A DNA stretch of 61,831 nucleotides. It comes from Ferrithrix thermotolerans DSM 19514. Its GTDB lineage: Bacteria > Actinomycetota > Acidimicrobiia > Acidimicrobiales > Ilumatobacteraceae. Each line of letters starts with the position of its first letter. Positions within the stretch are counted from its first letter, which is position 1. A program made the translations under genes and the position numbers. Of this stretch, positions 8,510 through 17,236 are shown piece after piece. The stretch lies in the NCBI GenBank assembly GCA_945861025.1, contig CAMASN010000011.1:1-61831 (forward strand), given 5' to 3'. The notes below the pieces were generated by a model. That model saw only the letters and a program-made list of their open reading frames with translations. It was not told where the DNA came from and searched no databases.

Positions 8510-9621
8510 GCCGTGGCGGCTGACAACGAAACGATCTGGCCCTTCTCGGGGCTGGTGTCGCCTTCGAGCGTGGCGCGGTACACCGCTTCGAGTGCCTCGA
8601 TGCCTGACGAACGCTCGATGACCATCCATGCTCGGGAGTGATCGAGGAAGTCGGCAAGGGCAGTGCCAACGGTAGTCTCGAAGACTTCGCGACCCCATTC
8701 ATTGGAGCGTTTCTTCATCTGTGAGGGGGCGAAGAAGAATGTTGGGGTTGCGCCTGGTAGGTCGCCGAGGGCGCCACCTGCGTCCCAGTGCGTAGCGCCC
8801 ACTCGGCACGAATACTTCAACTGTTCGCCGAAGTGGTTGTGGACACGGGTGATGACGTCGACGTTGCCCGCCATGTCGACCATGACCGCAGGCTCGCTGC
8901 CGTCGAGGGTCTCGATGTCTTCATAGGCAATGACGGTGTCGTAGAGGCCAACGGTGCGAACGAACTCGATGTTGCGCGCCGAGGTGAGCCCAACGACGTG
9001 AATGCCGCCGCGCGCCTTGAGGCGGTGCGCCAACGCGATTGAGGTTCGGCTCGAGGCGCTAGTGACGAGAGCAGTGGTGGCTCCAAAAAAATCTTGCTCG
9101 CCGAGGAAGTCGTCGGCTAGGTAGGAGGTGATGAACAAGCCTCGGGCGATGAGGTATTGGCCTTCGGTGTCGGGGTCATATGCGGGGTCGTTGCCCACAA
9201 GGTTGAAGTTGCGATAGGTAGACGCGTGCTTGGCGCGATGTTCGCCACGGTCGACAAACCCTTCGCCGCTCGCAGATGCGGTGACGACATGGAAATCGGA
9301 CATCGGGAAAAAGCCGAAGTAGCGGCCGCCGACCTCGATGTCGGGATGTGTCGAGCGTGTGATGCGACCGATGCCCATCACGGGGATTCGCCCCCACGGT
9401 GCATCGGTGGGGAAGAAGCCCCAGTAGTCGAGCATGTCGCCCGATGCGGCATAGGTGATGTTGTTGGCGGTGATCGCGAACGACTCAAGCTCAAGCAGCA
9501 CCTGGCCCTCAGCCAATTCGGAAGGTGGCTCTGTGGCGAGCGAACGGGTGTGGCGGAAATCGGTGCGGTCTACGTCGAAGTTCACGTGGGGACAGTACAA
9601 CGATCCGCGATCGTTTGTCAT
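8506..9621 (-). CDS. DUF2855 family protein (medium-chain reductase-like)
   Basis: A 371-residue protein matching the DUF2855 group, relatives of zinc-independent medium-chain dehydrogenases. Recognisable stretches are ITANNITYAASGDMLDYWGFFP in the N-terminal domain, GRIPVMGIGRI, the conserved LVTSASSRTSIALA at the nucleotide-binding domain, and VMVDMAGNVDVI. It probably binds NAD(P)H and reduces or isomerises an organic substrate, but no member-specific function is known to me. It is the first gene of the minus-strand operon. Two ATG codons are possible (9654 and 9621). I chose 9621 because it lies within the third operator copy exactly as the desaturase start does; neither has a good ribosome binding site. 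Confidence 0.8.
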   Translation of the reverse strand: MTNDRGSLYCPHVNFDVDRTDFRHTRSLATEPPSELAEGQVLLELESFAITANNITYAASGDMLDYWGFFPTDAPWGRIPVMGIGRITRSTHPDIEVGGRYFGFFPMSDFHVVTASASGEGFVDRGEHRAKHASTYRNFNLVGNDPAYDPDTEGQYLIARGLFITSYLADDFLGEQDFFGATTALVTSASSRTSIALAHRLKARGGIHVVGLTSARNIEFVRTVGLYDTVIAYEDIETLDGSEPAVMVDMAGNVDVITRVHNHFGEQLKYSCRVGATHWDAGGALGDLPGATPTFFFAPSQMKKRSNEWGREVFETTVGTALADFLDHSRAWMVIERSSGIEALEAVYRATLEGDTSPEKGQIVSLSAATA

Positions 9622-9634
9622 GTCAACTGTCAAT
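9614..9634. promoter_or_regulatory. Candidate operator, degenerate copy (copy 2)
   Basis: TTTGTC-N9-GTCAAT, one mismatch per arm from the ATTGTC-N9-GACAAT repeat, same 21-bp size. The reverse-strand ATG of the DUF2855 gene falls inside it (ATGACAA), the same arrangement as at the desaturase. It would control the whole selenoprotein operon. Confidence 0.45.
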
Positions 9635-9699
9635 TGTTTTGGAGTCTGTGGCATAGTGGATTCGTCCGCCGTAGGGCGGCTGCACTCGATCGGAGAAAC

Positions 9700-10422
9700 A
9701 TGTCCTCGCACGCGCCTCGCTACGGCACGCCCAATGTCTCGTATGTCCGCACCTGGTTTGGTGGCGGCGACGACAAGGCAATGTGGGCCCTCAACTTGAT
9801 GAAGTACCGAGCCATCGCCGACTACCAAGATGGTCGCGATGTTCACATCACCGGCGCCGAGGCCGACATGCTTTACATGCCGGACGGTCCGCTGAATGCG
9901 ATTGGCGGACGCGTCATGCTGGCCGCCGAAGTTGTGCATCGCTTGCGCGGCGACTCGATTGAGTGGGACATGGTTGCGGTTGCTTACTACCCGCGTCGTA
10001 TGGCCATGTTGGAGATGCAGATGCTTCCCGAGTTCATCGACTTGCACGTGCACAAGGACGCCGCGATGGATTTCACCATCGTGATGGCCACCATGCCTAC
10101 GGCCGATTCGCCGGCGCCCGCCGACTGGTCAGCGTTGGCTGAGGGTGACATGTTGTTGATGCAAGTAGTTGCAGATGCAACTACTGCCGATCTCGCCGAG
10201 TTGGTGCCATCGCGCCGCATCGGTTTGTACGACGTCGACGGCGTCATCGTGGGTGACGAGCGAGCTTGGATGCAGGCCCGTTGGGACATCATCTCGCGCG
10301 GCGATGTCGCTACGTTGACGGCAGCGTTCGCGGCCAACGATGATCCGTCGGTGTACGCAATGATTCTTGAGCCTCGGTTCGATGTGATGAACGATCCAGC
10401 CAGAGGAGGCAGCCAGTCATGA
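9700..10422 (+). CDS. DUF1330-like protein, possible dimeric alpha-beta barrel
   Basis: A 240-residue cytoplasmic protein. ATG 9700 follows CGGAGAA at a normal distance. The segment ALNLMKYRAIADYQDG, then IGGRVMLAAEVVHRLRG and EWDMVAVAYYPRRMAMLEM, resembles DUF1330 / EthD-type ferredoxin-like domains in which a small substrate is bound between beta-sheets. A second similar half (DWSALAEGDMLLMQVVAD, RRIGLYDVDGVIVGDERAWMQARWDII) suggests an internal duplication. The gene is divergent from the DUF2855 operon and overlaps the following F420-type oxidoreductase by 4 bases (ATGA), so the two form an operon. The assignment is by pattern only. Confidence 0.65.
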   Translation: MSSHAPRYGTPNVSYVRTWFGGGDDKAMWALNLMKYRAIADYQDGRDVHITGAEADMLYMPDGPLNAIGGRVMLAAEVVHRLRGDSIEWDMVAVAYYPRRMAMLEMQMLPEFIDLHVHKDAAMDFTIVMATMPTADSPAPADWSALAEGDMLLMQVVADATTADLAELVPSRRIGLYDVDGVIVGDERAWMQARWDIISRGDVATLTAAFAANDDPSVYAMILEPRFDVMNDPARGGSQS

Positions 10423-11291
10423 AGTTCGCAATTGCATTTTCGAATACCGGTCCGTTTACCCATCCGGCCAAAGCGGTCGCGATGGCGCAAGCCGCCGAGG
10501 CTGCTGGCTTCGAGTCGTTGTGGACTGTCGAGCACGTGGTGGTGCCATCTGAGTACGCCTCGGCCTACCCCTACTCGCCCACGGGCAAGATGCCTGGTGG
10601 CGAAGACTCGCCAATTCCTGACCCGCTGATTTGGCTCACCTATGTGGCTGCCGCCACCACGACCATCAACCTCGCTACGGGCATTTTGATTCTCCCGCAG
10701 CGCAACCCGGTGGTGTTGGCCAAAGAGCTCGCCACGCTGGATCACATGTCTGGCGGGCGCTTGCGCCTTGGCATTGGCGTGGGCTGGCTCGAAGAAGAGT
10801 TCGATGCCATCGGTGTATCGTTTGCCGATCGAGGCCGCCGCAACGACGAGTACGTGGGTGCAATGCGCGCCTTGTGGACCCAGGACAAGGCCTCATTCCA
10901 TGGCGACCACGTGAACTTCGACAACTGCATCTCTCGGCCCCGTCCAATCAACGGAACCGTGCCAATCCATGTTGGTGGCGACACCGATATCGCCGCTCGC
11001 CGTGCGGGCCGCCTAGGCGATGGTTTCTTCCCTGCAAAGGGAACTCACGAAGAACTCGCTCGCGTGTTCGACATCGTGCGCGACACGGCGCGTCAGCATG
11101 GCCGCGACCCTGATGCGATTGAACTCACCACCGGTGGTGGCGGAGCCTTTGGTCCGAACGCAATCAACGAAGTGCGTGCGTTGGCCGACCTCGGTGTGGC
11201 CCGCGTGATTGTGCCTGCGTTCTTGTTCTACAGCGACTCTGTTGCTGGCCTTGCTCGCTACGGCGACGAGGTCATCAGTAAAGTCAACTGA
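10419..11291 (+). CDS. LLM class F420-dependent oxidoreductase
   Basis: A 290-residue TIM-barrel protein of the luciferase-like monooxygenase superfamily. The N-terminus MKFAIAFSNTG, then AEAAGFESLWTVEHVVVP, then TINLATGILILPQRNPVVLAKELATLDHMSGGRLRLGIGVGW, is diagnostic. GTVPIHVGGDTDIAARRAGRLGDGFFP follows. The subfamily common in actinobacteria uses coenzyme F420 instead of FMN and performs hydride transfer on diverse lipophilic substrates. A strong ribosome binding site (GAGGAGG, about 10401-10410) precedes ATG 10419. It is co-transcribed with the DUF1330-like gene. It fits a catabolic role together with the nearby dehalogenase-like hydrolase. Confidence 0.9.
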   Translation: MKFAIAFSNTGPFTHPAKAVAMAQAAEAAGFESLWTVEHVVVPSEYASAYPYSPTGKMPGGEDSPIPDPLIWLTYVAAATTTINLATGILILPQRNPVVLAKELATLDHMSGGRLRLGIGVGWLEEEFDAIGVSFADRGRRNDEYVGAMRALWTQDKASFHGDHVNFDNCISRPRPINGTVPIHVGGDTDIAARRAGRLGDGFFPAKGTHEELARVFDIVRDTARQHGRDPDAIELTTGGGGAFGPNAINEVRALADLGVARVIVPAFLFYSDSVAGLARYGDEVISKVN

Positions 11292-11311
11292 GACCGCGCT
11301 ACTGACTTTGG

Positions 11312-12265
11312 TTAGGCGGGCACCCGATTTGGGGTGCTCGCCATCCAATCGAGCAGCGCCGTGTTGAACGCTTCGGGAATGTCTTCTTGCAAGAAGTGCC
11401 CTCCGCCCTCGAGGATCACGTGTGGCTGCCCCTTCGCTCCGGGTAATCGCTGCACGAGCGGGATGTAGCCGGTAGGGGCGACCACATCGCGGTCGCTGAA
11501 GATGGTCACGAATGGTCGCTCGAACTGCTCGAGCTCCTTCCATGCGTGCCAGTTCGGCACGAGCATCGGATTGTCGGGTTTGGTGGGCAGTAGTTGCGTG
11601 AAGGCGCGGCTGCCGATGGTGGTTTCGGGCTCTGGGTATGGCGCTCTGTAGCCGGCGGTCACCTCGGGCGTTACGGGCGTGACCATCACGCTCGCCAGCA
11701 AATTCCACGGTTCCCACACGGCTGCTTCGCGAGCCATCTTTTGGAATCCGGCGAATGCGCCGCGGGCCACGATGGGTCCGTCGGGCAATGGCTCCGATGG
11801 ATCGCGCTCTGGGAATCCGGTGTTCGAAAACGAGATGCGTGCGAACCGATGGGGTTGCTCGGCCACGAGGCGCAAACCGATGATGCCGCCCCAGTCGTGC
11901 AACACAAAGGTGATGTCGTTCAGGTTCAGTTGATCGAAGAGCGCCGCACCCAGCCATTGCACATGGCGCTCTACGGAATAGTCGTCGATGCCGCTTGGCT
12001 TGTCCGAGAGGCCCATGCCTACGAGGTCGACAGCGATACACCGGTGGCCAGCGTTGACAGCTGCAGTAATCGAGTGGCGCCAGATATACGACCACGAGGG
12101 GTTGCCGTGCACAAACACCACCGGAGGTTGATCGCGGGGGCCTTCGTCTACATAGTGCACGCGAATCGCTTGGCCGTCGCCGCTCGGCACTTCTACGTAG
12201 TGCGACTCGAATGGGTAGTCGGCAAGGCCATCGGTCAGGCCGTGGGCGGAGCGGAGAATTTTCAT
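11312..12265 (-). CDS. Haloalkane dehalogenase-like alpha/beta hydrolase
   Basis: A 317-residue alpha/beta hydrolase. HGNPSWSYIWR (residues 53-63) gives the oxyanion region and the W58 that in haloalkane dehalogenases helps bind halide. The nucleophile motif is VLHDWGG with D124 in place of the Ser of esterases, followed by W125, the second halide-binding position. GGGHF supplies the catalytic His near 290. An Asp nucleophile and paired tryptophans support true dehalogenase chemistry (hydrolytic C-halogen cleavage), though epoxide hydrolases share much of this. ATG 12265 is preferred. A 13-codon ORF from ATG 12302 ends on the dehalogenase start (ATGA overlap) and begins inside the operator at 12296. 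Confidence 0.82.
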   Translation of the reverse strand: MKILRSAHGLTDGLADYPFESHYVEVPSGDGQAIRVHYVDEGPRDQPPVVFVHGNPSWSYIWRHSITAAVNAGHRCIAVDLVGMGLSDKPSGIDDYSVERHVQWLGAALFDQLNLNDITFVLHDWGGIIGLRLVAEQPHRFARISFSNTGFPERDPSEPLPDGPIVARGAFAGFQKMAREAAVWEPWNLLASVMVTPVTPEVTAGYRAPYPEPETTIGSRAFTQLLPTKPDNPMLVPNWHAWKELEQFERPFVTIFSDRDVVAPTGYIPLVQRLPGAKGQPHVILEGGGHFLQEDIPEAFNTALLDWMASTPNRVPA

Positions 12266-12295
12266 GGCGCGCAGTTCGGGTTCTTGCGGAGAATC

Positions 12296-12324
12296 ATTGT
12301 CATGTAGCGTGACAATACATTGTC
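12296..12324. promoter_or_regulatory. Candidate operator in divergent promoter (copy 3, with extra half-site)
   Basis: ATTGTC at 12296-12301 and GACAAT at 12311-12316 repeat the 21-bp geometry seen at 4933; a further ATTGTC lies at 12319-12324. The arms extend to a perfect ATTGTCA-N7-TGACAAT. The site lies between the dehalogenase (minus) and sulfatase (plus) genes, where one regulator could control both. On the minus strand TATTGT precedes an ATG by 8 nt, as at the desaturase. Confidence 0.65.
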
Positions 12325-12343
12325 TTGTGACGAAGGGGTAGCT

Positions 12344-14608
12344 GTGGGGATCAACGAACAATTTCAAGGTCGCATCGGGCGCACTGTGGCCGAGTCGGTG
12401 CCATCGTTCGAAGTGGCGCCGCACCCAGGCGATGGCGCCCCCAACGTGGTCATTGTCTTGCTCGACGACACTGGCTTTGCTCAGTTCGGCTGTTTTGGCT
12501 CAGACATCGAAACTCCAAATGTCGATGCATTGGCCGCCAATGGTCTGCAGTTCACCAACTTTCACGTCACGCCGCTGTGCTCACCAACCCGTGCCGCCTT
12601 GCTTACGGGCCGCTCAAACCACGCCGTGGGTATGCGCTCGGTCTCGAACTTCATCACCGGGTTCCCCAACCAACTCGGCCACATCTCGAACCATGCAGCC
12701 ACTGTGGCCGAAGTGCTCGGCGACGCCGGCTATGCCACGTTTGCGTTGGGCAAGTGGCACCTCGCGCCAATGGAGCAGTGCTCGGCTGCAGGCCCATTCG
12801 ATCAGTGGCCACTCGCTCGTGGCTTCAATCGTTTCTACGGTTTTATGGACGGCGAGACTGACCAGTTCTACCCCGAACTCGTTGCCGACAACCATCCCGT
12901 TCACACGCCAGGTACCCCCGAAGAGGGCTACCACGTGTCGCAAGATCTCGTCGATCAAGCGCTGAAGATGATTGCCGACTCAAAGGGTGTTCGCCCTGAC
13001 CGTCCGTTCTTTACCTATCTCGCATTCGGAGCCACACACGCTCCTCATCAAGCACCCCCCGAGTATCTGGCCAAGTACCGCGGCCGTTACGACGAAGGCT
13101 GGGATGTCATTCGCGAGCGTTGGTTCAACAAGCAGATCGAGCGCGGCGTGATCCCTGCCGACACGGTGTTGTCGCCACGCAACCCCGGTGTGAATGCATG
13201 GGCCGATCTTTCCGACAACGAGCGTTTGCTTGCAGCGCGTCTGCAAGAAACCTTCGCTGCGTTCCTCGATCACACCGACGTGCAGATCGGTCGCCTCGTC
13301 GAAGGTCTCCGTCGCCTCGGTCAACTCGACAACACCATCCTCGTGGTGCACGCCGACAACGGTGCCTCGCAAGAGGGTGGCCCATTCGGCGTCATGCACG
13401 AGATGAAGTTCTTCAACGGCATCATCGAGATGCCCGACGAAGCAGTGCAGCGCATCGATACCATCGGTGGCCCAAACAGCCACACCAACTACCCGTGGGG
13501 TTGGGCGCAAGTGGGTAACACGCCGTACCGCTGGTATAAGCAGAACACCCACGAGGGTGGTGTGCATGTGCCGATGGTGTTCCATTGGCCCAACGGCGTG
13601 CCAGTCGAGCAGCGCGGCACCATGCGCGACCAGTTTGTGTTTGTCTCCGATGTTGTGCCAACCGTGTACGACCTCGTTGGCATTGATCCGCCGCGGGTTC
13701 GTCGCGGCCTCGATCAGTTGCCTGTAACCGGTCATTCGTTTGCCTCGGTCATCGCCAATTCTTCGGCGCCAGCAACCAACACGGTTCAGTATTTCGAGAA
13801 CATGGGCAGCTTGGCGATTGTGGCTGGCGAGTGGAAGGCAGTGTTCAAGCACACGCCTGGCATCGACCCGGCCAACGAGTCGTGGGAGCTGTATCACCTC
13901 TCGATCGATCGCTCAGAGTGCAGCGACCTCGCCGCCAGCGAGCCCGGCAAGCTCGCCGAGATGGTGGCGTTGTGGAACAGCGAAGCCGAGCGCCACGGGG
14001 TGTTTCCACTCGACGACCGTGGCCTTGCGTTGTTCGGCGCGCGATTCCGCGATCACTCGCCGCACCCTGAAAGCCGTCGCTACGTGTATCGCCCGCCCAT
14101 GTCACCTTTGCCATCGCAGGCATCTGCTGCAATCGGCGGCCGCCATGCCGACATCACCGCTCGGGTCAAACTCGCTGTTGGCGACGAGGGTGTGCTGTTC
14201 GCTACAGGCACGCAGAACTCAGGCTTGTCTATGTTCGTGCAGAACCAACGCCTGGTGTTCGACTACAACTCGTTTAGTAACCACACCATCGTCGAATCTG
14301 ACACCGAGATTCCATTGGGCGACTCCGAACTCATCGTGCGGTTGCGCCGCGGCGAAGGCATGCGCGGCAGCATCGAACTTGTGATCAACGGCCGTGTGGC
14401 CGGGGGAGCCAAGCTAGACATGTACATGCGGATGATCTCGTCGATCGGGCCAAGCATCGGCAGCGACCACGGCTCAAGCGTCTCCGAGCTGTATGCAGCT
14501 CCATATGACTTCACTGGCGAACTGTACGAAGTAGTGCTGCAGGCAAGCCCCGAGAAATACGGCGACGCCGCCGAAGCCGCTGGGCGAGCCGAAATGTCAC
14601 GTCAGTAA
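12344..14608 (+). CDS. Arylsulfatase-type sulfatase (cytoplasmic)
   Basis: A 754-residue type I sulfatase. APNVVIVLLDDTGF (residues 32-45) supplies the paired Asp metal ligands, and LCSPTRAALLTGR holds C79 in CxPxR, the cysteine converted to formylglycine by the activating enzyme. The central part follows the alkaline-phosphatase-like fold (KWHLAPMEQ, DNGASQEGG). The C-terminal 200 residues are a separate beta-rich domain. There is no signal peptide, so it acts in the cytoplasm on sulfate or perhaps phosphonate esters. I chose GTG 12344 because GAAGGGG lies five bases upstream; the TTG at 12320 falls inside the operator. It probably forms an operon with the following gene (44-base gap). Confidence 0.9.
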   Translation: MGINEQFQGRIGRTVAESVPSFEVAPHPGDGAPNVVIVLLDDTGFAQFGCFGSDIETPNVDALAANGLQFTNFHVTPLCSPTRAALLTGRSNHAVGMRSVSNFITGFPNQLGHISNHAATVAEVLGDAGYATFALGKWHLAPMEQCSAAGPFDQWPLARGFNRFYGFMDGETDQFYPELVADNHPVHTPGTPEEGYHVSQDLVDQALKMIADSKGVRPDRPFFTYLAFGATHAPHQAPPEYLAKYRGRYDEGWDVIRERWFNKQIERGVIPADTVLSPRNPGVNAWADLSDNERLLAARLQETFAAFLDHTDVQIGRLVEGLRRLGQLDNTILVVHADNGASQEGGPFGVMHEMKFFNGIIEMPDEAVQRIDTIGGPNSHTNYPWGWAQVGNTPYRWYKQNTHEGGVHVPMVFHWPNGVPVEQRGTMRDQFVFVSDVVPTVYDLVGIDPPRVRRGLDQLPVTGHSFASVIANSSAPATNTVQYFENMGSLAIVAGEWKAVFKHTPGIDPANESWELYHLSIDRSECSDLAASEPGKLAEMVALWNSEAERHGVFPLDDRGLALFGARFRDHSPHPESRRYVYRPPMSPLPSQASAAIGGRHADITARVKLAVGDEGVLFATGTQNSGLSMFVQNQRLVFDYNSFSNHTIVESDTEIPLGDSELIVRLRRGEGMRGSIELVINGRVAGGAKLDMYMRMISSIGPSIGSDHGSSVSELYAAPYDFTGELYEVVLQASPEKYGDAAEAAGRAEMSRQ

Positions 14609-14652
14609 TCATCAGTAACCACGAACTCAAACAAACAGACAGGACGATCGAA

Positions 14653-15288
14653 ATGTCAGAAAATGCAACCCCACGACTGATCTCCGACATGCGTGGCGTT
14701 CGTTACGGAGAAGTGCTCGCTGTGTTTAAGCGGGAGATCGGCCTCGAGGCCGAGGTCTTCGGAACCCAATTACTCAACGATTGCCCGCAAGAGCTGTGGC
14801 AGACCCTCGATGCGGGCACCATCGCCAAAGAAATGGGCGCCCTCATGGTCAAGCTCAACGGACCTCGGCATTGGATGCTCGACGGGTTTGGTCAGAAGGT
14901 CGCCGTGGTCGATCCTGTGTTTCGCGAATTCAACGGTCTCAACATGCGCCGCATTGCCCTGCTCGACCTCAGCGAAGGAGTCGATGTTGGGCCGTACAAA
15001 AACCGTTACGTGAACCGCGGCGCAGTGTTCTTCTTCGATGCAGGCAAGCCGGTGTACGAACTGGTGAGCCCCGACGGCTTGGCCTACGTGATGCAGGCCT
15101 ACTGCATTGGCGTGGATCCCACCATGAATCCAGAGAGTCTCGACACGCTTGGCGATCGGTTGGCTATGCCTCAGGGTTGGTCGTATCGCACGCGAATCCT
15201 CGAGCACGAGATGGTCATCGACACCAGTGCCACCATCGCAACGGTGCTGCAAGACGAATTCGAAAACAGCTACACACTTCCAAACTGA
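14653..15288 (+). CDS. Protein of unknown function downstream of sulfatase
   Basis: A soluble 211-residue protein starting at ATG 14653, with AGGACGA about 8 bases upstream. It is rich in mixed alpha/beta pattern (RYGEVLAVFKREIGLEAEVFG, LMVKLNGPRHWMLDGFG, RIALLDLSEGVDVGPYKNRYVNRGAVFFFDAG) and lacks signal peptide, cysteine motifs or known catalytic signatures. I cannot name the family. The position directly after the sulfatase on the same strand suggests a linked role in the same substrate pathway. Confidence 0.75.
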   Translation: MSENATPRLISDMRGVRYGEVLAVFKREIGLEAEVFGTQLLNDCPQELWQTLDAGTIAKEMGALMVKLNGPRHWMLDGFGQKVAVVDPVFREFNGLNMRRIALLDLSEGVDVGPYKNRYVNRGAVFFFDAGKPVYELVSPDGLAYVMQAYCIGVDPTMNPESLDTLGDRLAMPQGWSYRTRILEHEMVIDTSATIATVLQDEFENSYTLPN

Positions 15289-15324
15289 CGCTTGCAGTGG
15301 GGGCTAGCGGGCCCCAAGCAACAA

Positions 15325-17199
15325 CTACCAAGCGTGAACGCTGCTCACCACAAAACTGGCGCGCGCGTTATAGCCGGTTGGTGACAAATGCACGTTGTCG
15401 CTTGCGAACCACGCAGCGCCCGTAGAGAATGTTGCCCAGTCGATGACATGCACGCCGGTGCTCGCAATGGCGGCATTGAAGGCTCGCTCGCGTGGTTGGT
15501 CATTGAGGTTCGCCGTGTGCACGTTGACCCACCAAATCGGGTTCGGTCCAATGGTCGCGAGCAGGCGGTCGATATGCGTTCTGGCGCGCAGTGTGCTGGT
15601 GCCTGTCGAGACCACGTCGTTGGTCCCAAGGCCCACGATCCAGGTGATGGTTGGGTCGTTCCAGACTGGGTCAGACGCTTTGATTCTGAGCGCGGTATCG
15701 ATGCCGCTTTGTCGAGTTGATGTGCTGGATGTGATGCTGCGCGCCACCATTGCGTCGTAGCAGATGGGACCCCAGCCATTGTTTCGGAGGCCGCGTATGG
15801 TGCGCAGAGCGGCTCCGTAGGTGAGCGAGTCGCCAATGATGACAATCGGACCCTTGGGGCCGGCCGTATCGGTGTGCGCGACGATTCGTGACTTGCCGAT
15901 GTTCGTCACGTAGAGACCATCGCTCGTTGGGGTCGGCACGTACGTGAGGCATCCAATGGGTGCGGAGGGGCTCACGCGAACTGGCGCAGTGTTCAACGGT
16001 GCAGCAGTGCTTGTGGCGAGCGGTGTGCCCACGAACCAGCCAGTGATGTCGACCACCACATGCGCCCCTGAGGTTGATGCCACGGCGAGTCCGGCGGTGG
16101 ATACCGAAACGACGCCGAGGTTCGCTACGTCTTCGCCGCGCTTTTCGTATGTAAGTGTCGGCGTCGGCGGCTGCGCTGTTTGTGCAGCCCAAGCCGTGAG
16201 GTAGCCCGATGGGCCGGCCTCAGTAGCGGTGATGTTTGCAGCGACCGCGGCGACCGATCCAACGGTGCTTGTAATGTCGACTGCGATTGCTCCACCGGCG
16301 TACACCCGCACGGCTTCGCGGGTGTCGAGCACTCGTTTCGGAGCAGATGGAACGAAGAGTCCGTCGGTTGTTACAGGTGCCGATGGTCCGGTGAAGTAGC
16401 CAACAACATCGACTACGAGGTGACCTCCGGCGTTCGAGAACACGGTGAGTCCATTCGCCGTGACGGGCACAATTTGCGTTGCGGTGCGGGTCTGCCGTGG
16501 CGCATCGGTGTTGAGCATTGAGACAAAGGGACGGGCTGTGCCGGACGGGTATGCGGTGACAAAGCCCGCAGCTGGCGCCCGCGTGCTGGTGATCGTTACT
16601 TCCATCGCAGTGGCGTCGGCAGGCACATTGGCCGGCAGTGCCACATTGACGGATCCGTTGAGAGCCAGCGGCGGTGCGGCATTGGCTTGCGTGTCGATTG
16701 CTCTCACTGGGGTAAGGCCTACGAATCTGCCCGAAGTCGTTGCGGCACTTGGAGAGAACTCACCTGAGATATCGATCACGATGTGAACGCTATTTGAGGC
16801 AAACAGCGCAAGGTTGCCGCCGACTCCGAGCGATAGCAGCGCTGCGTTGGCTCGTGTTTCGCCAACCAGATAGTTGGCTGTCGAGGCCAGTGGCATCGGT
16901 TCACCGGAGGGCCACGCAGTGATGAACCCGGCACCGGCAGCTTCGGTAACAGTGACAGTGATTGCAACCGCTGTGGCGTCGGTTGCAACACCGCATTGCC
17001 CGCGAACGGCAAGCAACAACGACTCGCGGGCCGTTGGTTTGGTGCGCCGGTCTTCGCGGGTGTCGAGTAGGCGGCACGGAGTGAGCGGCCGATAGGCGGC
17101 GGTGGCGGGGGCAGCGTCGGCCCTCGCTGCGTGAGGAGACAAAGCGGTTGCGCCCAACGTGAGCACTATCGAGATCAACGCGCAGGGGACGGGTTTCAC
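15325..17199 (-). CDS. Secreted SGNH/GDSL hydrolase with three DTR repeats
   Basis: A 624-residue secreted protein. GTG 17199 opens a signal peptide (MKPVPCALISIVLTLG to ARADA) and lies 7 nt after a TACAAT box, which decides the start against the much longer upstream frame. Three DTR-type modules follow (LTPCRLLDTRED, LTPVRAIDTQAN, APKRVLDTREAV), each ending in DISGEF, DVVGYF or DITGWF. The C-terminal 200 residues are an SGNH hydrolase: IIGDSLTYG (Ser nucleophile block), GLGTNDVV (Asn block) and DNVHLSPTGY (Asp-His block). The product probably hydrolyses an ester on a cell-surface or extracellular polymer, with the repeats acting as wall or substrate binding. Confidence 0.88.
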   Translation of the reverse strand: MKPVPCALISIVLTLGATALSPHAARADAAPATAAYRPLTPCRLLDTREDRRTKPTARESLLLAVRGQCGVATDATAVAITVTVTEAAGAGFITAWPSGEPMPLASTANYLVGETRANAALLSLGVGGNLALFASNSVHIVIDISGEFSPSAATTSGRFVGLTPVRAIDTQANAAPPLALNGSVNVALPANVPADATAMEVTITSTRAPAAGFVTAYPSGTARPFVSMLNTDAPRQTRTATQIVPVTANGLTVFSNAGGHLVVDVVGYFTGPSAPVTTDGLFVPSAPKRVLDTREAVRVYAGGAIAVDITSTVGSVAAVAANITATEAGPSGYLTAWAAQTAQPPTPTLTYEKRGEDVANLGVVSVSTAGLAVASTSGAHVVVDITGWFVGTPLATSTAAPLNTAPVRVSPSAPIGCLTYVPTPTSDGLYVTNIGKSRIVAHTDTAGPKGPIVIIGDSLTYGAALRTIRGLRNNGWGPICYDAMVARSITSSTSTRQSGIDTALRIKASDPVWNDPTITWIVGLGTNDVVSTGTSTLRARTHIDRLLATIGPNPIWWVNVHTANLNDQPRERAFNAAIASTGVHVIDWATFSTGAAWFASDNVHLSPTGYNARASFVVSSVHAW

Positions 17200-17206
17200 C
17201 GAGCGG

Positions 17207-17212
17207 ATTGTA
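17207..17212 (-). promoter_or_regulatory. Leaderless -10 box (TACAAT) for SGNH hydrolase gene
   Basis: TACAAT, 7 nt before GTG 17199, places the transcription start at or next to the start codon. Confidence 0.55.
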
Positions 17213-17236
17213 TTACGAGAGTGCGTTGAGCTCTGG

